Shown piece after piece: positions 1-7,740 of a stretch of 64,000 nt of DNA. How positions within the stretch are numbered: position 1 is the first letter of the stretch; each line of letters begins with the position of its first letter. A model generated the notes under the pieces. It had not been told where the DNA came from, did no database searches, and was given only the letters and a program-made list of their open reading frames with translations. Both the position numbers and the translations under genes were made by a program. This DNA comes from Chloroflexota bacterium (GTDB taxonomy: Bacteria; Chloroflexota; Anaerolineae; Promineifilales; Promineifilaceae): positions 1-64,000 of the forward strand of contig JAGOMA010000028.1 of NCBI GenBank assembly GCA_017993775.1, in the 5' to 3' direction.

Positions 1-188
1 CCGCCACAGACGTTACCGACTTCGCCATTGAGCCTACCCATCCGGGGGTGAAGGCGCCTCGATCCAAATGCTCTTCAGTTTGAAATGTACACCGCTATCT
101 TACTCTAAATTCACCGCTTCTAATAGTGACGCATGTCATTCTGTCAACGGCCGTCCATTAAACGGAGACCGTGTTCACCGGCAACAGC
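1..188. other. Left edge, no confident gene
   Basis: Nothing here can be assigned with confidence. A plus-strand frame is open from base 3 to a TGA at 81-83 and could be the last 26 residues of a gene that begins outside the window, but it shows no recognisable motif. One ACGGCCGT palindrome lies near 144-151, just downstream of the PduT-like gene's stop. No strong terminator hairpin is visible after that gene. Confidence 0.3.
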
Positions 189-773
189 TTATAACAATTT
201 GGCAATCAGATCTTTGTGGGGTGACGGAATAACGGTGAAAGAATCGATGACTCCCTCATCCTTGAGTTTGGCAACGGCCGTATTCACCCCACTCCGCACC
301 GCGCTTACCTCGCCGGTAAACACCGTAAACGCCTTGCCGCCCATGGCAAACGGCAGCCGGATTTCGATGAGCTGCACCGGCGCGGCCTTAACGGCCGTAT
401 CCGCCGCCACAATCGCCGCCGCCAGCGTAAACGTCTCCACCACGCCGACAGCTTTCACCTCTTCAATCTCCGTCGTCGCCGTCAGCGCCGGGAAAACGCT
501 CGGATGCACGTTGGAGAGGATAAAGTGATCCACCACCACCTCAGGCGCGACCTGCTGGCCCACGGCCACAGCATTCCTCACATGGCTAATGGCTCCGGCA
601 ATGAGGATGATGTATTTACCGGGGCAAACCACATGGGCGCGCAGCAGTTCCACGTCCGCCGCCTTCAGGATGGTATCGGTGGTTAACATGCCGCGGGCAA
701 TACTGCGCAGTTCAATCAGACCGATGGCCCGCTTCAGCGTTGTCGTTCTGGGAATTGTAGGTTGTGGCATCAT
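189..773 (-). CDS. pduT: Tandem BMC-domain shell protein, PduT-like (Fe-S trimer)
   Basis: The 194-residue product has two BMC domains, roughly residues 15-95 and 107-190, as in pseudohexameric trimer shell proteins. Cys50 in the motif VVCPGKY matches the cysteine with which PduT proteins hold a central [4Fe-4S] cluster at the trimer axis; that role is known for the family and inferred here. It would pass electrons across the shell, probably with the PduS-like protein encoded directly upstream. The gene is last in the minus-strand pdu operon and its ATG lies one base after the pduS stop codon, so the two are probably translated together. Two adjacent ATGs make the start uncertain by one codon. 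Confidence 0.9.
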   Translation of the reverse strand: MMPQPTIPRTTTLKRAIGLIELRSIARGMLTTDTILKAADVELLRAHVVCPGKYIILIAGAISHVRNAVAVGQQVAPEVVVDHFILSNVHPSVFPALTATTEIEEVKAVGVVETFTLAAAIVAADTAVKAAPVQLIEIRLPFAMGGKAFTVFTGEVSAVRSGVNTAVAKLKDEGVIDSFTVIPSPHKDLIAKLL

Positions 774-774
774 C

Positions 775-2106
775 TTAATTCGCCTCGATTACGATAGATT
801 CGTAGCTTACCTGGCGCACCACGCCATTGATGCTGGCGTGAACTGGCGCGCCTAACCCGCCCTTGGTAATGTCGCCCACCAGGTCACCTGTTTTCACCCG
901 GTCGCCTACTTTGACAACTGGTCCGGCGGGCATGCCGATGTGTTGGCTCATTCGCAGCTCTACGCGCGAGAAAGAAGAAGGGGTAACGGCCGTTAACGGA
1001 GCCGCCACATCAAACTTCGCCAAATCCAGCCGGTTAATCAGCCGCGTCATCGGCACCCGCCGATAATCGCGGTACGGGTCGGCCTCCGTCGTCCGGTGAT
1101 ACGGATTCTTCAACCCTTCCCGCACCAGGTCGCGCTTGATATTCAGAGCAATATCACCCGGAGCCAGATGCACCGGGCAGGCATAATTACACGTCCGGCA
1201 CTCGCAGCACAGCATCGCCCCGGCCATTTGCGCGTCGGTCAGCGGCACACCGGAAGCCAGCAGCAAGATAAGCTTGTGCGGCTGAATGGCGTGGCCCTGC
1301 GCGTGGCGCGGGCAGTAATCGGTGCACATATAGCACTGGTCGCAAGCGGCAATGGCCTGCATGTCCAACGTCTCGCGCGGCGTGCGCCGTTTGACACTGA
1401 GCTGATGATCGTAGGGCAGCACCAGCAGCATCTTTGTGCGCTTGGTCACCGGCGCATCCAGGTCGCCCACCACATCGCCCATCATCGCCCCGCCATTGAG
1501 GATGACCGGGTCTGGCGTGGTCGCGCCGCCGGCCAAAGCCAGCACCTCCCGCAGCCGAATGCCGATGGGCACTTTGACGGTGACGGGCTGCCGCACCGCG
1601 CCAATGACGGTGATAAATTTTTCGGTGACGGAACGGCCGTGTAACGCCGCATCAATGTTGTAAAGCGTTTCGATATTTTGCACCACACAGCCCACGTCAA
1701 TGGGCAGCCCGCCTTCCGGCACTACGCGGCCCAGCACGTCATACACCAGCACCTGCTCGTCGCCCGCCGGGTAAAAGTTGCCCAATTCAGCAATCATTAC
1801 GTCCGTGGCGCTGCCCAACGCGGCGCGCAGGACGGCAATCACTTCCTTGTACTTGCCCTTCACGCCCAAAATGCCGCGCGCCGCGCCGGTGGACTGCATC
1901 GCCGCCCGTAGCCCGGCAATCACTTCCGGCGCGTGGTGGATCATCAATTGTTTATCCACGTGGGTCAGCGGTTCGCATTCCGCCCCGTTGGCAATGACCA
2001 CCTCGGCCTTCGCCTGGAGCTTGACGTAGGTCGGGAATCCGGCCCCCCCGGCTCCGGTTACGCCGGCGGCCTGCACCGCCTGCACAATTTCTTGCGTCGT
2101 TTCCAC
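775..2106 (-). CDS. pduS: PduS-like cobalamin reductase (RnfC family, two 4Fe-4S)
   Basis: This is a 443-residue soluble flavin/Fe-S protein of the RnfC/PduS family. A glycine-rich segment GAGGAGFP (residues 18-25) opens the nucleotide/flavin-binding part. Two ferredoxin-like cysteine sets follow: C255, C258, C261, C265 and C300, C303, C306, C310. PduS reduces cob(II)alamin so that PduO can adenosylate it, and may feed electrons to or from the Fe-S shell protein PduT encoded next. The start is a GTG at 2106 with GGGAG six bases upstream. The gap to pduP (2107-2212) is filled by a 92-bp inverted-repeat element, an odd insertion inside the operon. Confidence 0.9.
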   Translation of the reverse strand: METTQEIVQAVQAAGVTGAGGAGFPTYVKLQAKAEVVIANGAECEPLTHVDKQLMIHHAPEVIAGLRAAMQSTGAARGILGVKGKYKEVIAVLRAALGSATDVMIAELGNFYPAGDEQVLVYDVLGRVVPEGGLPIDVGCVVQNIETLYNIDAALHGRSVTEKFITVIGAVRQPVTVKVPIGIRLREVLALAGGATTPDPVILNGGAMMGDVVGDLDAPVTKRTKMLLVLPYDHQLSVKRRTPRETLDMQAIAACDQCYMCTDYCPRHAQGHAIQPHKLILLLASGVPLTDAQMAGAMLCCECRTCNYACPVHLAPGDIALNIKRDLVREGLKNPYHRTTEADPYRDYRRVPMTRLINRLDLAKFDVAAPLTAVTPSSFSRVELRMSQHIGMPAGPVVKVGDRVKTGDLVGDITKGGLGAPVHASINGVVRQVSYESIVIEAN

Positions 2107-2120
2107 TAGATTCTCCCAGG

Positions 2121-2212
2121 GAATTTATTACAAAGGGACTAAGGTACAAAGGAACAAAGGTTTTCTTGAGTTCTTTGTCCCTTACGTCCATTTGTTCCTT
2201 TGTAATAAATTC
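2121..2212. repeat. 92-bp MITE-like element with 16-bp terminal inverted repeats
   Basis: GAATTTATTACAAAGG at 2121-2136 is perfectly mirrored by CCTTTGTAATAAATTC at 2197-2212. The interior also carries CAAAGGAACAAAGG and its complement-like partner. A diverged copy of the right half lies just before eutJ (17757-17805). The element separates pduP from pduS and its end touches the pduP stop codon. A role in transcript processing is possible but not shown. Confidence 0.7.
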
Positions 2213-3637
2213 TTATACCGCCGAAAAAGCGCCCACTAACGTACAGCGCCGGATGCGCGTGAAAGTGCGCGCCGTGGTCATGCCTTCGCCGGTGCGCCCG
2301 GCGATGGTAAAGCTGGTATGTCCCTCGCCGCCAAAACCCAGCCCGGCGTAAGAGGGCGCGTTCTTCACGAAAACCGTCGTATTGATCGCCCGGCCAAACT
2401 CGCTCATGTGGTAGATGTTGGAGGAGTGGATGATGGCCGAATGGCGCAGACCGGCTTCGACTTCTACGGCCGTGTCCACCCCTTCTTCAAAATCACGCAC
2501 CCGCACCACACCCAGCACCGGCATCATCAACTCATGCCGCACAAACGGGTGATCCTTGCCCACTTCCACAACAATCGCCCGCATTTCCTCGTCGGCAGGG
2601 ATGCCCAACTCGGCCAAGATCACACAGGCATTCTGGCCGATGTACTTGCGGTTGGGGCCGCTGTGTTTTTCGTTCAGAACGATTCGTTCCAGCTCTGGCA
2701 GGCGGCTGGGGTCCAGCACGCAGGCATTGCCCGCCGCCCGGAAGGCCGCCATCAGCGCGTCGGCATTCCCGGCCGTCACAATCACCTCTTTTTCCGAGGT
2801 GCAGGGCATGTTGTTGTCGAACGAATGGCCCAAAATAATGTCTCGCGCCGCTTTCACCGGATCGGCCGTATCGTCTACCAGCACCGGCGGGTTGCCCGCC
2901 GCCGCGCCAATGGCCCGCTTGCCGGAACGCAGGGCCGCGTCCACCACCGCCGGACCGCCGGTCGTCACGATCAAGTTGATTTGCGGATGGTGCATCAACT
3001 CGCCGGCCACTTCGATGGTCGCTTCTTGCGTTGCTACCAGCAGGTTGGGCGGCCCACCCGCGCTCTCAATTGCCTCGTTCAAAATGTCCATCGCCATCAG
3101 CGAAGATTGTTGGCTGGCCGGATGGGGCGCAAAGACCACCGTGTTGCCCGCAGCCACCATGCTGATGGCGTTATTGATCACCGTCGCCGTGGGATTGGTG
3201 ACCGGGGTGATAGCCAGAATGACGCCGAAGGGGGCGCATTCTTCCAGCGTCAGACCGTCGTCGCCCACGTAGGCGTCGTTGGGCAGGATTTCCACGCCGG
3301 GCGTCTTTTCGGCGACGAGTAGGTTTTTGAGGACTTTGTCGGAGACGCGCCCCATGTGGGTTTCTTGCACGGCCGTTTGCGCCAGTTTTTGCGCGTTTTC
3401 GATGGCTGCTTCACGCATGGCCTGAATGATGGCCTTGCGCTGGGTCAGGCTGACGCGCCGGAAGCGGGCCAGGGCCAGGTGAGCCGCCTTCACCGCTTCA
3501 TCGGGCGTGGCAAACACACCGCGAAAATGGGCGGCGCGTGGCAAGGGGGATGGGACACGGCCGTTGGCGCTGCCCAACTGGGCCATCACCTGCTGAATAA
3601 TCGCTTCAATTTGTGAATCCTGGATTTGTACAGTCAT
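2213..3637 (-). CDS. pduP: CoA-acylating propionaldehyde dehydrogenase
   Basis: The 474-residue enzyme converts propionaldehyde, NAD+ and CoA to propionyl-CoA inside the microcompartment. Residues 1-22 form an amphipathic helix followed by a flexible Pro-rich linker, the classic encapsulation peptide of PduP. The catalytic cysteine is C279 in NNMPCTSEKE, and the Rossmann-type segment around residues 140-180 (VTNPT, GNTVVFAPHP) fits acylating aldehyde dehydrogenases of the PduP/EutE group. Length is normal for the family. The ATG has GAGG seven to eight bases upstream. It lies between pduO and pduS in the minus-strand operon. EutE is the alternative, but the neighbouring diol dehydratase favours PduP. 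Confidence 0.95.
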   Translation of the reverse strand: MTVQIQDSQIEAIIQQVMAQLGSANGRVPSPLPRAAHFRGVFATPDEAVKAAHLALARFRRVSLTQRKAIIQAMREAAIENAQKLAQTAVQETHMGRVSDKVLKNLLVAEKTPGVEILPNDAYVGDDGLTLEECAPFGVILAITPVTNPTATVINNAISMVAAGNTVVFAPHPASQQSSLMAMDILNEAIESAGGPPNLLVATQEATIEVAGELMHHPQINLIVTTGGPAVVDAALRSGKRAIGAAAGNPPVLVDDTADPVKAARDIILGHSFDNNMPCTSEKEVIVTAGNADALMAAFRAAGNACVLDPSRLPELERIVLNEKHSGPNRKYIGQNACVILAELGIPADEEMRAIVVEVGKDHPFVRHELMMPVLGVVRVRDFEEGVDTAVEVEAGLRHSAIIHSSNIYHMSEFGRAINTTVFVKNAPSYAGLGFGGEGHTSFTIAGRTGEGMTTARTFTRIRRCTLVGAFSAV

Positions 3638-3656
3638 GGTTTAATCCTCAAAAATG

Positions 3657-3688
3657 GGAGATTAGAGACTAACCACTCTCCAATCTCC
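3657..3688. repeat. GGAGATT...AATCTCC intergenic hairpin between pduO and pduP
   Basis: GGAGATT (3657-3663) faces AATCTCC (3682-3688) in the 65-bp pduP/pduO gap. Very similar short sequences occupy other gaps in this locus (5035-5062, 6727-6762) and the Rieske/cytochrome gap (33656-33702), so this belongs to a small intergenic repeat family rather than being a unique regulatory site. Confidence 0.5.
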
Positions 3689-3702
3689 AGTCAGTCTCTT
3701 GC

Positions 3703-4704
3703 CTAATACGCCGCCACCATCGCCTGGGCCACGGCAATATCCTGCTCCACCGAGCCGCCGCTAACGCCAACAGCGCCGACGACTTTGCCATCTTTGCGCA
3801 GCGGCAAGCCGCCGCCGACCAGGGTGATTTTCGGCAGGTTCACATCGATGCCGTAGAGCGATTGCCCTGGCTGCGCCACCTTCGCTAATTCGTGGGTGGG
3901 CAGGCGTACGGTAGCCGCCGTGTACGCTTTGTGCGGCGCCAGGGTCACGCTGACAATGAGGGCGTCGTCCATGCGGCGCGCTTCGATCACGTCGCCGTTC
4001 TGGTCTACCACGGCCAGGACCATGGGCACGCCAATTTCTTGGGCTTTCTGCATACCGGCCTCGACGAGGCGGTCGCATGCCTGTAAGGTAAGTTCCATGT
4101 CTGGGTCTCCTTGACGGCCGTTGCGGGCAACGGCCGTGTGCAATTCCGCTGGCAAATTCCGGGTAATGGTCTCGATGAGGCTGCGCTGCTCGTCGATGCG
4201 CGCCAGCACGTATAACAAATCCGACAAACGGTTGATGTACTTGATCAGATGCGGATTCACCGCTTCCTGCCGATTCAGGCTTACCAGCCGCCGTTCGGCC
4301 CGGCGGAAAATAGCGCGGGCCATGTCCAGCGCCGCCGAGGCCGGCGAGCCGCCAGGGCGCACAAACTGGCCCGTCTGAATCCATTCCTCGTTGTATTGGT
4401 CAATCAGGCGTTCCAACCGTTCTACCTGCGATGGCTGCACGCGGGGTAGCTCGAATTTCAGCGCCTTGCCGCCAGACACAAACGCCGCCTCGGACATGAT
4501 GGGGATGAGTTCCCCTTGCAGGTCGATGATGTGGCGGCACAGATCGTCGTATTTCGTGGTGGCGCGGGCCAATCCGAGCGTGGACGTACCTTCGTCCATC
4601 GTGCCGTAAACCTCAATGCGTAAATCATCTTTATCTACGCGCACGCCGCCCAACAACGAGGTTTGTCCGGCGTCGCCGCCGCGAGTGTACACTTTACTAC
4701 TCAT
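3703..4704 (-). CDS. pduO: ATP:cob(I)alamin adenosyltransferase with PduO C-terminal (GlcG-type) domain
   Basis: The product has 333 residues. The first ~190 are a PduO-type adenosyltransferase: it opens with SSKVYTRGGDAGQTSLLGG and contains the RLS-DLLYVLAR helix near residue 160. The last ~135 residues are a GlcG/HbpS-like domain as in PduO of enteric Pdu loci. The enzyme makes coenzyme B12 for the PduCDE diol dehydratase. The ATG at 4704 is preferred because it overlaps the upstream pduN stop in the 8-base string ATGAGTAG, suggesting translational coupling; a start at 4725 would add seven unsupported residues. Confidence 0.93.
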   Translation of the reverse strand: MSSKVYTRGGDAGQTSLLGGVRVDKDDLRIEVYGTMDEGTSTLGLARATTKYDDLCRHIIDLQGELIPIMSEAAFVSGGKALKFELPRVQPSQVERLERLIDQYNEEWIQTGQFVRPGGSPASAALDMARAIFRRAERRLVSLNRQEAVNPHLIKYINRLSDLLYVLARIDEQRSLIETITRNLPAELHTAVARNGRQGDPDMELTLQACDRLVEAGMQKAQEIGVPMVLAVVDQNGDVIEARRMDDALIVSVTLAPHKAYTAATVRLPTHELAKVAQPGQSLYGIDVNLPKITLVGGGLPLRKDGKVVGAVGVSGGSVEQDIAVAQAMVAAY

Positions 4705-4975
4705 CAGCAATGTCCACCGCATCAATTATGCCGACAATCGCCACATCCAGCGGCGCTTTGCGATGCTCCTCGCTGATCACTCGCGCCGCGCCGCCCTGTA
4801 CCCACAGGACAATATCCCCTTCGCCCGCGCCCAGCGTGTCTACAGCGACCAGGCAATTTTCTCTGGGCTGTTCGGTTCGGGGGTCTATTTCTTCGATGAC
4901 CAACAGCTTAAAGCCGATCAACGATTCTTCTTTGCGGGTGGCGACGACAGTGCCGATTACTTTTGCTAAGCGCAT
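4697..4975 (-). CDS. pduN: BMC vertex protein (EutN/CcmL/PduN family)
   Basis: This 92-residue protein belongs to the EutN/CcmL family whose pentamers close the corners of the microcompartment shell. It begins MRLAKVIGTVVATRKEESL and has the family pattern KLLVIE, followed by an acidic loop and then GAGEGDIVLWVQGGAAR around residues 49-65. The length is typical. It is the only vertex gene seen in the locus. Its 3' end overlaps pduO by 8 bases. The 98-bp gap upstream carries G-rich and CTCCAATCTCC-type repeat sequence. Confidence 0.92.
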   Translation of the reverse strand: MRLAKVIGTVVATRKEESLIGFKLLVIEEIDPRTEQPRENCLVAVDTLGAGEGDIVLWVQGGAARVISEEHRKAPLDVAIVGIIDAVDIADE

Positions 4976-5073
4976 GTTTCACCTTGTTAGGGAGTGGGGG
5001 ATGGGGAGTAGGGAATGGGTTGTTTTGTCTTGGACCTCAATCTCTAATCTCCAATCTCCAAGAAAATACGAGT
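4976..5073. repeat. Intergenic repeat tract between pduN and the flavoprotein gene
   Basis: A G-rich stretch (about 4988-5020) is followed by TCTAATCTCCAATCTCC near 5043-5060. The second part matches repeats found in three other gaps of the window. No gene or convincing promoter is visible. Confidence 0.35.
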
Positions 5074-5874
5074 TTATAACCCTTCTGTGTACACCAGCCG
5101 CAGCTTTTGCCGGTGGGCGATGTCTGCGGCCAGCGGGGTCAGGCGGGTTCCGGCGGACAACTGTAAGCTGGAACCGGGCTGGTAAGCGGCCAAGTCGGCG
5201 GCGGTGAGGATGGGGGTGTGCCCCATCCCCACCTGAATGGCCCTCGCCGGTGAAGCCGGGGCGGGCTGGGGCGCGGCGGGTTGCAGTTGGCGGAGCACGG
5301 CCGTTACAAATTCCTCTTCCTTCACCAAATTCATCCCATAGTCCATTAGCGTGTTGAGATGCCCCGCCATGGTTTGCCGCAGCGCCGGAGCGCCCGTGTT
5401 GGTTTGGCTAAAGACCAGACCGCCATTGCCATACGGGTCGGCCCCGTCACAGACGGCGATGACCCGCTTTTCGCCTAGCAGCGCGCCCAGGACCAGCGTG
5501 GAGAACAGCGAGTCCATTAGACCCAGCGCCAGGCGGGCAGCGGTGTTCATGGACAGCGTCGGCACCAGCACCAGATCGGTTTCACGCACCAGTTTGGGTG
5601 TGTTTACCCACTGCTGCGGCCCGATGATTTCCTGTGCTCCGGCGCGGCGCACATTATCTTCGCCGATGATGTGCAGCGCCGAGGCGGTCATGAACACGGT
5701 CAGGTTGTGGTTGGCCTGGGTGAGCAGTTGAATGGTTTCCATGCCCACCACGTAGCCGGTGCTGGCCCCGCTGAACAGCATGAGGACACGCTGCGGGGGA
5801 ACGGCCGTGGCCATTCTCGCCCGCACCAGAGCCACCACCTTCGCTACGATTTCATCAATGAGTGCTTGATCCAT
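5074..5874 (-). CDS. BMC-associated flavoprotein (UbiX/HFCD-like fold), likely encapsulated
   Basis: I do not know a gene symbol for this 266-residue protein. The central part, with RVLMLFSGASTGYVVGMETIQLL (shown as two overlapping motifs near residues 29-50) and VLVPTLSMNTAARLALGL (around 105), resembles the flavoprotein family of UbiX, Dfp and HFCD enzymes. Residues 1-22 form an amphipathic helix like Pdu encapsulation peptides. The C-terminal 25 residues (LTPLAADIAHRQKL) resemble a tail seen in other BMC-associated proteins. It sits between pduL and pduN, so a cargo role in flavin or cobalamin redox chemistry is plausible, but the reaction is unknown. Confidence 0.7.
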   Translation of the reverse strand: MDQALIDEIVAKVVALVRARMATAVPPQRVLMLFSGASTGYVVGMETIQLLTQANHNLTVFMTASALHIIGEDNVRRAGAQEIIGPQQWVNTPKLVRETDLVLVPTLSMNTAARLALGLMDSLFSTLVLGALLGEKRVIAVCDGADPYGNGGLVFSQTNTGAPALRQTMAGHLNTLMDYGMNLVKEEEFVTAVLRQLQPAAPQPAPASPARAIQVGMGHTPILTAADLAAYQPGSSLQLSAGTRLTPLAADIAHRQKLRLVYTEGL

Positions 5875-5880
5875 GATTGT

Positions 5881-5957
5881 TTTTTATCCGCAGATTTCGC
5901 AGATTTTGCAGATTTTGCCGATAAGAGAAAATCTGCGTAATTTGCGTAATCTGTGGA
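5881..5957. repeat. Tandem GCAGATTT / AAATCTGC intergenic repeat
   Basis: Several CGCAGATTT units on one side face AAATCTGCG units on the other; the clearest pair is 5908-5916 with 5928-5936. Similar wording (GCGGATTAACGCGGATGAACACGGAT) lies at about 13442-13467 and a shorter version at 33152-33182, which marks a dispersed low-complexity family. It fills the flavoprotein/pduL gap. Confidence 0.45.
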
Positions 5958-6716
5958 CTATCTCCTCGGAATAACCAGCGTGCCGGTCTGGCCATTGCGA
6001 ATACCGACGGCGTTGCCTTCGTCGGTGTCCAGATGCACTTCGGTGAGCCAGCCGGCTTTGACGCGTACCAAAATGCCGTGCAGGGTGGTCGGGCGCGGCC
6101 CGTTGATGCGCAGATCGAGCAAATCGCCATGTTTGACGCCCAGGGACACGGCCGTTTTGTCGCTGAGGTGAATGTGCCGCCGGGCAATAAACGCGCCGCC
6201 GCCGCCGTTTCCGGGCAGCGTAACTGCCCCTTCCGGCCCGACGATGGTGATAGGCTGGCAGGCCGGGTCCGCGCCATCGGTGGCCACCGGCAGCTTCATG
6301 CCGATGATCAGAGCGTCGGTTTGCGAGAGTTCGACCTGGGAATACGGCCGTGTTGGCCCCAGTACCCGCACCTTCTCGATGGCCCGTTTGCGCCCCACCA
6401 CCATCACCTGCTCGCGGGCCGCGTAATACCCTTTCTGGTACAGTTCGTTATAGACGGTCAGGTCATGGCCTTTGCCGAATAAAATTTCTACGTGTTCCGG
6501 GCAAAGGTGCACGTGGCGCACGGAAATGCCGATAGGTACTTCCAGTTCCAGCTGACCGTTAACGGAAACGGCCGTTGGCTCTGGCGGCACGGCCGTTTCC
6601 ACCGGCTGCACCGCCGCCAGCCGCCGCAGCACCTCTTGCGAAATGCGCTCCACATTCAGGTTGGTCCCGTTCGTTTTCATCATTGGTTGGTTGATGACTG
6701 TTTCCACGGTTGTCAT
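5958..6716 (-). CDS. pduL: Phosphate propanoyltransferase, PduL
   Basis: The 252-residue enzyme converts propionyl-CoA and phosphate to propionyl-phosphate and recycles CoA inside the compartment. Two PduL half-domains are visible. Putative zinc ligands are H68 and H70 (RHVHL), H181 and H183 (RRHIHLSD) and H228 (TEVHLDTDEGNA), all hallmark PduL segments. Residues 22-36 (VERISQEVLRRLAAV) form an amphipathic helix separated by a Pro/Val linker from the catalytic part, like an encapsulation peptide but not at the extreme N terminus. The start at 6716 is uncertain, since later in-frame ATGs exist near residues 12-13. Confidence 0.95.
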   Translation of the reverse strand: MTTVETVINQPMMKTNGTNLNVERISQEVLRRLAAVQPVETAVPPEPTAVSVNGQLELEVPIGISVRHVHLCPEHVEILFGKGHDLTVYNELYQKGYYAAREQVMVVGRKRAIEKVRVLGPTRPYSQVELSQTDALIIGMKLPVATDGADPACQPITIVGPEGAVTLPGNGGGGAFIARRHIHLSDKTAVSLGVKHGDLLDLRINGPRPTTLHGILVRVKAGWLTEVHLDTDEGNAVGIRNGQTGTLVIPRR

Positions 6717-6726
6717 CTCTCTTGAA

Positions 6727-6759
6727 GACGGAGATTGGAGACTTGATAATCTCTAGTCT
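6727..6759. repeat. GGAGATTGGAGACTTG intergenic repeat copy
   Basis: GGAGATTGGAGACTTGATAA followed by TCTCTAGTCTCTAC fills the short gap between pduL and the next shell gene. It is another copy of the repeat family seen at 3657-3688. Confidence 0.4.
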
Positions 6760-7212
6760 CTACTCTTCCAGCTTACGGTGGACAAAGCAGTACGCCGAGC
6801 CGGGTAAGGATGGGAGTTTGCACTGTTCGCCCGACTTGGTTAGAGCGGCGCACTGCTGGGCTTCAGGTTCGGCCACGGCCGTTCCCCCCTCTTCCTCTTC
6901 CTCTCGCTCTAGCTCTCGCTCTCGCTTCCGCCCCCGGTCCAGGTTGGCAATCAACGCCTCAATCTCATCGTGCGGGCGGGGAATGATGTGCTGGCCGTAC
7001 ACCTTGCCAATGCGCGAAGCCGCAGCGACTCCGGCGGCCACGGCCGCTTTCACCGCGCCCACATCACCCACAAATTTCACTGTGATCTTGCCGCCGCCCT
7101 TTGTATTCTCGTAGCCCAGCAGCGTAATGTTGGCCGCTTTCACGGCCGCGTCGGCCGCTTCAATTGCGCTGACCAGGCCGATAGTTTCGATTAATCCCAA
7201 TGCTTGTTTCAT
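6760..7212 (-). CDS. BMC hexameric shell protein with Cys/His (zinc-knuckle-like) C-terminal tail
   Basis: Residues 1-92 are a canonical single BMC domain (ALGLIETIGLVSAIEAADAAVKAA, in two pieces near residues 4-27, and HIIPRPHDEIEAL at 75-87), closely resembling PduA/PduJ. It is followed by a charged Arg/Glu linker (93-110) and a tail with C121, C131, C142 and H145 arranged as CAALTKSGEQC and YCFVH. That spacing matches a small metal-binding module found in many unrelated proteins (C-x9-C-x10-C-x2-H). PduK of enteric bacteria also extends a BMC domain with a cysteine-bearing tail, so this may be a functional analogue. The start overlaps the pduH stop as ATGA. Confidence 0.9.
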   Translation of the reverse strand: MKQALGLIETIGLVSAIEAADAAVKAANITLLGYENTKGGGKITVKFVGDVGAVKAAVAAGVAAASRIGKVYGQHIIPRPHDEIEALIANLDRGRKRERELEREEEEEGGTAVAEPEAQQCAALTKSGEQCKLPSLPGSAYCFVHRKLEE

Positions 7213-7736
7213 CGGATACCTCTCTCGTTTAACTTTTGCACAATCAGCGCCACCAGCGTCGCTACTTGCGCAGGATCGTCCATGGGCGCACTGGCAAAAG
7301 CGGATCGTGGCTGCGCGGCGGCGTAGGGCTGCGGCTGCGGCAGCGTGCTGCGCGCCGGTTTGCTCTGGGGCACAGGTTCCTCATCGGCGAAGCGGAAGGG
7401 TTTGCGGATGACCATGCGCGCCGCGTTGGCCCCCATCACCCGGCAAAAATAGTCGGCTGGCCCGCTAAATTTTAGCGACATGACCGGCTTGCCCACCGGC
7501 ATGTGACGTTCGTGCAGCACCACCATCTCGACAGAAACGGCTACACCGATGTTAAAGCGCGAGCTGCGCGACGCTTCATAGGCCATCGTCACCAGGTCAT
7601 GCGCCGCTTCGGTGACCAGGCGACAGGGCACGCCTTCTTCCTCTGCGCCGATTTGCACCCAGCGGTAGAGGGATGGGTCTGTGCCAGGCAAAAGGGCGAC
7701 GTGAATGGCGGGGCGTTCTTGTTCCTTCGCATCCAT
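7209..7736 (-). CDS. pduH: Diol dehydratase reactivase small subunit
   Basis: This 175-residue protein pairs with PduG to exchange damaged cobalamin out of the diol dehydratase. Residues ~10-115 match the family (ALLPGTDPSLYRWVQIGAEEEGVPC in pieces, then FNIGVAVS, MVVLHERHM and ANAARMVIRKPF). The ATG at 7736 has GAGG seven bases upstream and lies just after the pduG stop, so an upstream in-frame ATG inside pduG is not preferred. The last ~22 residues (PAQVATLVALIVQKLNERG), after a Pro/Ala-rich linker, look like an encapsulation helix, which is unusual at this end of a reactivase. Confidence 0.88.
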   Translation of the reverse strand: MDAKEQERPAIHVALLPGTDPSLYRWVQIGAEEEGVPCRLVTEAAHDLVTMAYEASRSSRFNIGVAVSVEMVVLHERHMPVGKPVMSLKFSGPADYFCRVMGANAARMVIRKPFRFADEEPVPQSKPARSTLPQPQPYAAAQPRSAFASAPMDDPAQVATLVALIVQKLNERGIR

Positions 7737-7740
7737 CCCG

